The position numbers and the translations under genes are program-made. Shown here one piece after another: positions 1 to 6,088 of a DNA stretch of 9,733 nucleotides. Position 1 is the stretch's first letter. Each line of letters opens with the position of its first letter. The DNA is from Nitrospirota bacterium (GTDB lineage: Bacteria; Nitrospirota; 9FT-COMBO-42-15; HDB-SIOI813), in contig JACRGZ010000176.1 in assembly GCA_016234155.1 (NCBI GenBank), positions 1-9,733 of the forward strand, given 5' to 3'. The notes under the pieces were generated by a model. It was not told the origin of the DNA, searched no databases, and saw only the letters and a program-made list of their open reading frames with translations.

Positions 1-128
1 AAGAGGGATGAAAATAGCCAAACAACTTAATAATTGTCATCCCCGAATGTTTCTATCGGGGATATGGTGTTAATAAAACCAGATTCCCGCTTAAAACATG
101 CGGGAATGACAAACAACGGGCATTTTCA
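1..128 (+). repeat. Left-edge module of the TGAAAAT...ATTTTCA repeat family
   Basis: The first 16 bases resemble the right half of the 50-bp linker found at 9541-9590 (a purine-rich run followed by GGATGAAAAT). The inverted word ATTTTCA follows at 122-128, then GATGAA at 129-134. Between TGAAAAT (9-15) and ATTTTCA (122-128) lies a twin-hairpin cargo (34-112). The same bracket surrounds the cargo at 9584-9696. I infer that the window begins inside a repeat cluster like the one at its right end. The outer part of the module is cut off by the window edge. Confidence 0.6.
34..112 (+). repeat. Twin-hairpin intergenic repeat, copy 1
   Basis: Two hairpins stand side by side. The first has the stem ATCCCCGA/TCGGGGAT with a 9-nt loop. 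The second has the stem ATTCCCGC/GCGGGAAT with a 9-nt loop. The outer ends TTGTCAT (34-40) and ATGACAA (106-112) are inverted. Related copies lie at 8268-8348 and 9605-9681 in the same orientation. The build resembles REP or dRS3-like dispersed repeats. A TTG at 34 would extend the barrel gene through this repeat, but translation of it is unlikely. Confidence 0.85.
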
Positions 129-129
129 G

Positions 130-1371
130 ATGAAAATAATACGGTATCTTCTCATATTTTTCCTATCTCTATTTAACATTATTACTGCTGTTTATGCCCA
201 GGATCTTACCTTTCACGGTTTTCTTCAGGGGAATGTCTCTGCGCGGGTTACGGGAGAGGAGACACCCGATACCGGCGAAGGCGGAGACTTTCTCTCCGGT
301 GAAGAACGAATCCGGGGGGAAATCACCGGCAGTGCAGAGTCCTCAGCCTTTGTATTAAAGATAGACCTTGTCCATGACTCTATTGGAGATGAAGACAAGA
401 TAGACATAAGGGAGGGTTACATTGACTATCGCTCAGACATTTATGATATAAGGATCGGAAGACAGATTATAACCTGGGGGACCGGGGATTTACTGTTCAT
501 CAATGACACATATCCAAAAAATTATTCAGCCTTTTTTTCCGGCCAACCGCTTGAGTATCTTAAAATAGGTTCAGATGCCGCAAAGGTATCTGTATATTCT
601 GATGCACTGTCAGCCGAGTTAGTAATAATCCCATTCTTTGAGGCGTGGACACTGCCGGACGCTAAAAGATTCTTTCTATATGCACCTATGGAAGTGACCG
701 GAGTGGAAGAACCAAGGGAAGAGATTGAAAATTCTGAGATTGCCTTAAGACTCTACAGGCAAACCGGGCGATTTGACACATCGTTATATCTGTACAGGGG
801 GTTCTTTAAGCTGCCAGGTATGAGGCCTGAATCTTCCACAACTGCTGTACTCTTTTATCCTCAACTCGCAGTCTATGGATTCAGCCTGCAGGGGGCATTT
901 GCAGATGGGGTGTTGAGTATGGAGGGCGGCTATTATGACTCCATTGACGACAGGAATGGAGATGACCCTGCGATATCCAACTCAGCAACTAAATACATCA
1001 TAGGTTATTCACGGCAGATGTGGACTGATTTTACCGCCGGCGTTCAGCTCTATGGAGAATATATGCAGGACTACGGAAGATATGAAAACTCCTTCCCTGC
1101 CGGATTCCCGAAGACAGACAGGCTACATCAGTTGATAACCCTGCGGCTCATGCAGATGCTCAAATATAACACACTCAGATTAAGCCTCTTCACATTCTAC
1201 AGCCCTGATGATGAAGATTATTTCATAATACCCGAGGCAAGGTATAATATTACAGACTCGTTATGGACAACCGCTGGTATGAACCTTTTTGGAGGAAAGG
1301 ACGCAAGAACCTTCTTCGGGCAGCTCGATAAGAACGATAACATCTATGCTACGATACGATACGAGTTCTAG
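130..1371 (+). CDS. Outer-membrane beta-barrel (porin-like) protein, family unassigned
   Basis: This 413-residue protein is probably exported and folded into the outer membrane. From the ATG at 130 it starts with a classic signal peptide: basic n-region MKIIR, hydrophobic residues 6-18, and a cleavage site after Ala23 (AVYA-QD). The mature part alternates short amphipathic strands rich in Tyr, Phe and Gly with charged turns. An RIGRQIITWGTGD segment is reminiscent of DUF1302-like porins. It ends in IRYEF, and a terminal Phe is the usual barrel-assembly signal. The frame stays open back to a TTG at 34, but those 32 codons lie in a hairpin repeat and would put extra residues before the signal peptide, so 130 is preferred. 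No strong ribosome binding site is visible. The gene converges with ribE and their stops overlap. The substrate is unknown, and I cannot name the family with certainty. Confidence 0.85.
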   Translation: MKIIRYLLIFFLSLFNIITAVYAQDLTFHGFLQGNVSARVTGEETPDTGEGGDFLSGEERIRGEITGSAESSAFVLKIDLVHDSIGDEDKIDIREGYIDYRSDIYDIRIGRQIITWGTGDLLFINDTYPKNYSAFFSGQPLEYLKIGSDAAKVSVYSDALSAELVIIPFFEAWTLPDAKRFFLYAPMEVTGVEEPREEIENSEIALRLYRQTGRFDTSLYLYRGFFKLPGMRPESSTTAVLFYPQLAVYGFSLQGAFADGVLSMEGGYYDSIDDRNGDDPAISNSATKYIIGYSRQMWTDFTAGVQLYGEYMQDYGRYENSFPAGFPKTDRLHQLITLRLMQMLKYNTLRLSLFTFYSPDDEDYFIIPEARYNITDSLWTTAGMNLFGGKDARTFFGQLDKNDNIYATIRYEF

Positions 1372-1387
1372 GATTTAGGATTTAAAA
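1367..1387. repeat. Short heptamer array at the convergent gene ends
   Basis: Three 7-bp units follow one another on the + strand: TCTAGGA, TTTAGGA and TTTAAAA. The array contains the stop codons of both the barrel gene (TAG 1369-1371) and ribE (TAG, complement of 1368-1370). It also encodes the last residues of RibE. It is short, so on its own it is weak. It matters because the same arrangement recurs at other gene ends in the window. Confidence 0.5.
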
Positions 1388-1961
1388 ATCTTTCTACGTA
1401 TTTACCAATGATATCAGCCTCTAAGTTTACAATATCACCAACCTTCTTAAAACCAAGGGTAGTCATCCGGGCCGTATGAGGTATTATTGTAATAGTGAAT
1501 TTGTTACCAAGGATTTCATTTACTGTAAGGCTTATCCCGTCCACTGCTATTGAACCTTTATAGATGAGGTATTTCTGTACCTGATGAGGGGCCTCAAAAG
1601 TGAAGAGCAATACAGTCCCCTTCTTATTAACCCCCCGTATCGCTCCCACTGAATCCACGTGGCCGGTAACAAGGTGTCCACCCAACCGGTCAGAGAGCAT
1701 CATGGGACGTTCTAAATTTACCTTATCACTAACCCTGATCTTACCCAAATTAGTCTTATCTATAGTCTCACGCGACACATCCGCTGAAAAGGCCGTGCCG
1801 CCAACCTCAACCACCGTAAGGCAGGCGCCATTCACTGCGATGCTGTCGCCTATTTTCATGCCGGTTGTTACAACTTTTGCAGAGATAGACAACAGCATCA
1901 CATCTGACTGGATTCTGACACTTTTTACTGTGCCAAGCTCTTCGATAAGACCTGTGAACAT
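1368..1961 (-). CDS. ribE: Riboflavin synthase, alpha chain
   Basis: This enzyme dismutates two molecules of 6,7-dimethyl-8-ribityllumazine into riboflavin and the pyrimidinedione, the last step of riboflavin synthesis in the cytoplasm. The 197 residues match the family length and show two repeated lumazine-binding barrels, about 1-96 and 97-190. Visible signatures are the N-terminal MFTGLIEE, SIAVNGACLTV at 40-50, GGHLVTGHVD at 94-103, DGISLTV at 141-147 and IPHTA at 160-164. Ser40, Cys47, His101 and Ser144 align by motif with the active-site Ser41, Cys48, His102 and Ser146 of the E. coli enzyme. The gene lies 76 bp after ribD on the same strand and is probably co-transcribed, with a hairpin and a heptamer array in the gap. 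The only ribosome-binding candidate is a weak purine run just before the ATG. The last few residues come from a heptamer repeat. E. coli calls this gene ribC. Confidence 0.97.
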   Translation of the reverse strand: MFTGLIEELGTVKSVRIQSDVMLLSISAKVVTTGMKIGDSIAVNGACLTVVEVGGTAFSADVSRETIDKTNLGKIRVSDKVNLERPMMLSDRLGGHLVTGHVDSVGAIRGVNKKGTVLLFTFEAPHQVQKYLIYKGSIAVDGISLTVNEILGNKFTITIIPHTARMTTLGFKKVGDIVNLEADIIGKYVERFLNPKS

Positions 1962-1987
1962 CTTCTTTTATCTGAAAATCCATTATT

Positions 1988-2009
1988 GGACAGACCTAAA
2001 GGTCTGTCC
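1988..2009. repeat. Perfect palindrome in the ribD-ribE gap
   Basis: Two 10-bp arms, GGACAGACCT and AGGTCTGTCC, are separated by 2 bp. The stem could form in RNA between ribD and ribE. On the ribD-ribE transcript it is not followed at once by a run of U, so it is not a typical intrinsic terminator. Possible roles are an attenuating or mRNA-stabilising hairpin, or simply a dispersed repeat. Confidence 0.8.
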
Positions 2010-2011
2010 CT

Positions 2012-2046
2012 ACGTATCACGTATCACGTCTCACATTTCACGTCTT
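2012..2046. repeat. Heptamer array at the 3' end of ribD
   Basis: Five consecutive 7-bp units with consensus ACGTATC fill 35 bp on the + strand. Two are identical and three are degenerate (ACGTCTC, ACATTTC, ACGTCTT). The ribD stop codon (complement of 2038-2040) lies inside the array, so the final RibD codons are repeat-derived. Read in the ribD direction, the common unit TACGTGA carries a TGA. Confidence 0.8.
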
Positions 2047-3147
2047 CTTAACATACCCCTCCACCATAATATCTTCTTCTAATCGTTTTATCCTTATATC
2101 TTTTAAAAATATCGACTCGTCAAGACTCTTCGGAGAATGGCCGCCGACAACACCGATAGAATCACTGCCGCCGATAATCCTCGGAGAGTAAATCAGCACA
2201 ACCTTATCTACAACCCCTTCATGAAGGGCTGATGCATTGATCTCAGACCCACCTTCTATAAGTATGCTCGTAATGCCGGATTTACCTAAGATATTCATGA
2301 GGGACAGGATGCTTACCTCTCCATCCCCCCTGCTGTCAACAACCACGGTTTTTATACCTGATCCCTCAAGCCCTTTTAACTTGCCAGGAGACGCTGACCT
2401 CGTGGTTGCCACCATAGTCATCTGTCCTGAGCTTGTATCAAGCGCCTTAGATGTAAGGGGTATCCTGAGCCTTGAGTCCACAATGATCCTGACAGGCTGT
2501 TTCCCCTTGCTGCTGACATGCCGCACATTAAGCAGAGGATCATCCGTCATTACAGTCCCTATACCAACGAGTACAGCATCCACCATTGACCTGAGTCTGT
2601 GGGCATACACTCTTGCCGCCTTGCCTGTAATCCATCTCGATTCACCTGACTGTAGGGCAATCTTGCCATCTAAGCTCGCTGCAGATTTTAATATTACAAA
2701 CGGGATGCTCAGGGTAATGAATTTAGAGTATATCTCATTCAACTTAGATGCCTCTTTTCCGAGCAGCCCTCTGTCTACTTCTATTCCTGCATCAAAAAGC
2801 TCCCTGATGCCGCGACCATTCACCATGGGATTCGGGTCTTCCATACCTATGACAACGCGTCTGATGCCATATCTGATAATCTCCTTCGTACATGGAGGTG
2901 TTCTCTTATCTGTATGGCAGCATGGCTCAAGGTTTATATATAGAGTTGCCCCGGCTGCCTTAGAACCACTGCCTTGAAGTGCGACTGCCTCGGCATGTAA
3001 TTTACCGGGGCCTCTGTGATACCCCTTCCCTATTATCTCACCGTCTTTTACCAAGACAGCCCCGACCACCGGGTTTGGGCTAGTTATACCTATACCCTTT
3101 TTGGCTAAATTGAGCGCCATGCGCATGTATTTTTCGTCGAGGGTCAT
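2038..3147 (-). CDS. ribD: Bifunctional riboflavin biosynthesis protein RibD (deaminase/reductase)
   Basis: RibD deaminates 2,5-diamino-6-ribosylamino-4(3H)-pyrimidinone 5'-phosphate and then reduces the ribosyl side chain with NADPH. These are the second and third steps of riboflavin synthesis. The 369 residues are normal for the fused form. The cytidine-deaminase-like domain covers about 1-145, with zinc ligands in HAE (51-53) and the PCC...C pattern (75-77 and 86). The reductase domain covers about 148-366, with SLDGKIA (158-164), GESRWIT (168-174), VGIGTVMTDDPLLNVR (194-209), LIEGG (296-300) and SPRIIGG (321-327). The start gives MTLDEKYMRMAL, the usual RibD N-terminus. The start codon lies in GGGTCAT (3141-3147, + strand), the same heptamer as the nearby array. 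The gap to ppdK is 72 bp, so ribD could be read through from ppdK or have its own weak promoter. No FMN riboswitch fits in the gap. Confidence 0.97.
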   Translation of the reverse strand: MTLDEKYMRMALNLAKKGIGITSPNPVVGAVLVKDGEIIGKGYHRGPGKLHAEAVALQGSGSKAAGATLYINLEPCCHTDKRTPPCTKEIIRYGIRRVVIGMEDPNPMVNGRGIRELFDAGIEVDRGLLGKEASKLNEIYSKFITLSIPFVILKSAASLDGKIALQSGESRWITGKAARVYAHRLRSMVDAVLVGIGTVMTDDPLLNVRHVSSKGKQPVRIIVDSRLRIPLTSKALDTSSGQMTMVATTRSASPGKLKGLEGSGIKTVVVDSRGDGEVSILSLMNILGKSGITSILIEGGSEINASALHEGVVDKVVLIYSPRIIGGSDSIGVVGGHSPKSLDESIFLKDIRIKRLEEDIMVEGYVKKT

Positions 3148-3165
3148 GGTAGTCCGCCAATTTCT

Positions 3166-3217
3166 ATAGGGTCATGGGTCAAGGGTCAAGGAGGATGTAC
3201 ATGACCCATGACCCTAT
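3166..3217. repeat. Inverted heptamer arrays between ppdK and ribD
   Basis: The left arm carries GGGTCAT, GGGTCAA and GGGTCAA (3169-3189). The right arm carries ATGACCC twice (3201-3214). The outermost 16 bp, 3166-3181 and 3202-3217, are a perfect inverted repeat with a 20-nt loop. The right arm ends 3 bp after the ppdK stop, so the stem could form at the ppdK mRNA end. No U-run follows, so I do not call it an intrinsic terminator. A further in-phase copy of GGGTCAT at 3141-3147 covers the ribD start codon. Confidence 0.85.
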
Positions 3218-3219
3218 TC

Positions 3220-5853
3220 TTATCTCCTGCTTTTAATTACCGCCTGCGCTGCAGCAAATCTTGCGATAGGAATACGATAGGGGGAGCAACTTACATAGTC
3301 CATCCCGGCACTGTTACAGAACTCTATAGATTTTGGATCCCCACCATGCTCACCACATATACCAACCTTGAGATTTGACTTTATCGAACGCCCCTTCTCT
3401 ATCCCTATCTTCACAAGTTGTCCCACCCCTTCCTGATCAAGTGTTACAAAGGGGTCAGCATCAAATATTCCATTTTCAATATATAACGGGAGGAATTTAC
3501 CTGAGTCATCCCTGCTAAGACCAAGGGTCGTCTGTGTCAGGTCGTTTGTGCCAAAGGAGAAGAACTCTGCATATCTTGCAATCTCATCCGCTACCAGCGC
3601 CGCCCTCGGAAGCTCTATCATAGTCCCGACCTGATATTTCATCTTGACCTTATATCCCTTCATGACCCCTGCTGCAACCCTGTCTACCATATCCTTTAAC
3701 CTTTCAAGTTCTTTTGGATAACCTACAAGGGGTATCATCACCTCCGGGATTACCTGTATGCCTTCACATTCAAGCTCGCATGCCGCCTCAAATATGGCCC
3801 GTGCCTGCATCTCATATATCTCAGGAAAGGTAATCCCGAGCCTGCACCCCCTGTGTCCTAACATGGGATTGAACTCAAACAGGGTCTTATTCCTTGCCAT
3901 CAATCTGTCAGGAGGCACACCCATCTCCTGTGAAAGCTCTTCTATCTCCATCTCCGTGTGAGGAAGGAACTCATGAAGCGGGGGGTCAAGCAGTCTTATA
4001 GTCACCGGCAGTCCCTTCATAATCCTGAATATCTCCATGAAATCACCTTTTTGCATCGGCAACAGCTTGGCTAAAGCCTTTTCCCTCCCCTCGGTATCAT
4101 CGGCAAGTATCATCTCCCTCACAGCCTTTACACGGTTTGGTTCAAAAAACATATGTTCGGTACGGCAGAGACCAATCCCTTCGGCGCCAAAGTCCCTTGC
4201 CACCTGCGCATCATTAGGAGTGTCAGCATTGGACCGCACCCTGAGCCGGCGAATCTTGTCCACCCACTTCATCATGGTGGCGAAACTCTCGCTCAGTTTA
4301 GGCTTTATAAGATTTACCTCGCCAGGTATAACCTCTCCGGTAGATCCGTTTAATGTTATATAATCCCCTTCTCTTACTACATGGTCATTGGCCCTGAAAT
4401 ATTTCTCCTTTTCTTTTACCTGTATCTCACTGCACCCGACGACACAAGGTTTTCCCATCCCGCGAGCCACTACTGCAGCATGGGATGTCATACCGCCGCG
4501 GGAGGTCAATATACCCTCTGCTGCATGCATGCCGCCTATATCCTCCGGCGATGTCTCCATCCTCACAAGCACACACCTCTCGCCCTCACGGGCTAACCGC
4601 TCTGCATCCTCAGCCGTAAATACGGCACGCCCGACGGCAGCTCCAGGTGACGCCGGGAGCCCCCTGGCCACAACATTTATCTTTGCCTCCGGGTCTATCA
4701 TCGGATGGAGGAGCTGGTCCAACTGGTCAGGATTTATGCGCATAATAGCGGTCTCTTTATCTATGAGCCCCTCTTCAACCATATCCACGGCAATCTTCAA
4801 GGCAGCCGCAGCAGTTCTCTTGCCGGTCCTCGTCTGAAGCATATAGAGTGTCCCTTCCTGGATGGTGAACTCTATGTCGAGCATCTCCTTGTAGTGTTTC
4901 TCTAATTTCTGATAGATACCCATCAGGTCATCGTATGCGGCAGGTACTATTTTTTTGAGTCCTTCAATAGGAAACGGCGTCCTTATCCCGGCAACCACAT
5001 CCTCACCCTGCGCATTCATAAGACACTCGCCGAAGAACCTCCTCTCACCGGTTGCAGGGTCTCTTGTAAATGCAACACCTGTACCGGAGGTCTCCCCCAT
5101 GTTCCCAAAGACCATCGCGACCACATTGGCTGCTGTCCCCATATTTTCCGGCAGATTGTGTATCTTCCGGTATGTAATGGCACGCGCGGCATACCAGGAA
5201 TCAAAGACGGCATTAATCGCCATCCTGAGCTGCTCCGGCGGATCCATCGGAAAGTCTCTCCCCGTCTCTTTTTTGACAAGCCTTTTATATTTACCCACCA
5301 TCTCCTTTAACGCCCCGGCATCAAGCCAGGTATCCTCCCTTACCTTCAGCGCATCTTTTTTATCCTGCAGGATCTCCTCAAACTTCGACCGCCCGATGCC
5401 CATAACAACACTCCCGAACATGGTAATAAACCGCCTGTAGGCATCGTAGGCAAATCTCTCGTTATTGGACTTCATGGTAAGTCCCAGCACTGTTGTGTCA
5501 TTGAGCCCGACATTTAATACCGTATCCATCATCCCCGGCATTGAAACCTTTGCGCCTGACCTGACAGATACAAGGAGTGGATTTGCGCTGTCGCCAAACT
5601 TAGACCCCATAGACTTCTCAACCCTCCTGAGGTGCTCCAGCGTCTCATCCCACATACCAGCCGGGTATGACTTATTGTTTTTATAATATTCTATGCAAGC
5701 CTCAGTAGTAATGGTAAATCCTGGGGGGACATTGATGCTTAGATTTGTCATCTCCGCAAGTCCGGCCCCCTTCCCGCCAAGCAGGTCTTTCATGTCACCA
5801 TGACCCTCTGCCCTGCCATCACCAAAGAAGTAAACGTACTTTTGCTTAGCCAT
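3220..5853 (-). CDS. ppdK: Pyruvate, phosphate dikinase
   Basis: This enzyme reversibly converts pyruvate, ATP and Pi into PEP, AMP and PPi. It serves either gluconeogenesis or PPi-saving glycolysis in the cytoplasm. The 877 residues fit the family (about 875). The ATP-grasp nucleotide domain covers about 1-340, with GGKGAGLAEM at 26-35, SVRSGAKVSMPGMMDTVLN at 96-114 and the conserved GETSGTGVAFTRDPATGE at 253-270. The swivelling phosphohistidine domain carries GGMTSHAAVVARGMGKPCVVG at 453-473, with catalytic His458 and Thr456 at the site where plant enzymes are regulated by phosphorylation. The PEP-binding TIM barrel covers about 530-875, with GLCRTEHMFF (561-570), FSFGTNDLTQTTLG (765-778) and GICGEHGG (831-838), whose Cys833 is the family's catalytic acid. 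Motifs and length look complete. A clear ribosome binding site precedes the ATG. It follows glyS by 215 bp. Confidence 0.98.
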   Translation of the reverse strand: MAKQKYVYFFGDGRAEGHGDMKDLLGGKGAGLAEMTNLSINVPPGFTITTEACIEYYKNNKSYPAGMWDETLEHLRRVEKSMGSKFGDSANPLLVSVRSGAKVSMPGMMDTVLNVGLNDTTVLGLTMKSNNERFAYDAYRRFITMFGSVVMGIGRSKFEEILQDKKDALKVREDTWLDAGALKEMVGKYKRLVKKETGRDFPMDPPEQLRMAINAVFDSWYAARAITYRKIHNLPENMGTAANVVAMVFGNMGETSGTGVAFTRDPATGERRFFGECLMNAQGEDVVAGIRTPFPIEGLKKIVPAAYDDLMGIYQKLEKHYKEMLDIEFTIQEGTLYMLQTRTGKRTAAAALKIAVDMVEEGLIDKETAIMRINPDQLDQLLHPMIDPEAKINVVARGLPASPGAAVGRAVFTAEDAERLAREGERCVLVRMETSPEDIGGMHAAEGILTSRGGMTSHAAVVARGMGKPCVVGCSEIQVKEKEKYFRANDHVVREGDYITLNGSTGEVIPGEVNLIKPKLSESFATMMKWVDKIRRLRVRSNADTPNDAQVARDFGAEGIGLCRTEHMFFEPNRVKAVREMILADDTEGREKALAKLLPMQKGDFMEIFRIMKGLPVTIRLLDPPLHEFLPHTEMEIEELSQEMGVPPDRLMARNKTLFEFNPMLGHRGCRLGITFPEIYEMQARAIFEAACELECEGIQVIPEVMIPLVGYPKELERLKDMVDRVAAGVMKGYKVKMKYQVGTMIELPRAALVADEIARYAEFFSFGTNDLTQTTLGLSRDDSGKFLPLYIENGIFDADPFVTLDQEGVGQLVKIGIEKGRSIKSNLKVGICGEHGGDPKSIEFCNSAGMDYVSCSPYRIPIARFAAAQAVIKSRR

Positions 5854-5860
5854 AAAGAAT

Positions 5861-5866
5861 CCCCCT
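5861..5866 (-). promoter_or_regulatory. Ribosome binding site of ppdK
   Basis: AGGGGG on the - strand lies 7 nt before the ppdK ATG. It is the best Shine-Dalgarno match among the six genes. glyQ, glyS and the barrel gene lack an obvious one, so it supports both the chosen start and the idea that ppdK can be translated strongly and independently. Confidence 0.75.
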
Positions 5867-5870
5867 AAAA

Positions 5871-5975
5871 ATGAAAAATTTAAAATGAAAAATTTAAAAT
5901 TTCAATTCAAAATTTAAAAAATAAAGGCTCCAATTTTAAATTTTACACTTTAATTTTTCATTTTTAATTTTAAAT
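5871..5975. repeat. AT-rich inverted heptamer arrays upstream of ppdK
   Basis: The left half alternates ATGAAAA and ATTTAAA, giving two perfect 14-bp repeats at 5871-5884 and 5885-5898, then degenerate units to about 5926. The right half, about 5934-5975, reads in 7-bp steps as TTTTAAA, TTTTACA, CTTTAAT, TTTTCAT, TTTTAAT and TTTAAAT. TTTTCAT and TTTAAAT are the complements of the left-hand units. The two arrays are therefore inverted to each other and could form a long imperfect A-T hairpin in the glyS-ppdK gap. The AT-richness could also host a promoter, but I see no convincing hexamer pair. Confidence 0.7.
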
Positions 5976-5980
5976 TTATC

Positions 5981-6088
5981 TTACCACAACGGCCCCTTAA
6001 TTTTCTCACTAATAACCTTCACATCTTCTGTCCAGCCGATTGCATCTATGAGCGTTTTGTAAAGTACATTACGTCTTCCCTTCCACGA
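5981..6088 (-). other. Start-less open frame after glyS, possible gene remnant
   Basis: On the - strand a frame shifted relative to glyS runs 35 codons from 6088 to a TAA at 5981-5983 and ends in KVISEKIKGPLW. It contains no ATG at all; its only GTG and TTG fall in the last 15 codons, and TAG closes it upstream. The composition looks protein-like. It could be the tail of a lost gene, or it could be chance. No function can be given. It overlaps the last codons of glyS. Confidence 0.15.

Noticed and set aside
34..129. TTG start at 34 for the outer-membrane gene
   Set aside because: It would translate a hairpin repeat and place 32 residues before a clear signal peptide.
2237..2977. + strand open frame of 246 codons
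   Set aside because: It is a shadow of ribD, whose zinc and reductase motifs are intact on the other strand.
3166..3217. Intrinsic terminator after ppdK
   Set aside because: The stem is long, but the loop is 20 nt and no U-run follows on the ppdK strand.
4388..5440. Several + strand open frames inside ppdK
   Set aside because: They are antisense shadows of a complete and strongly conserved ppdK, with no start signals or family motifs.
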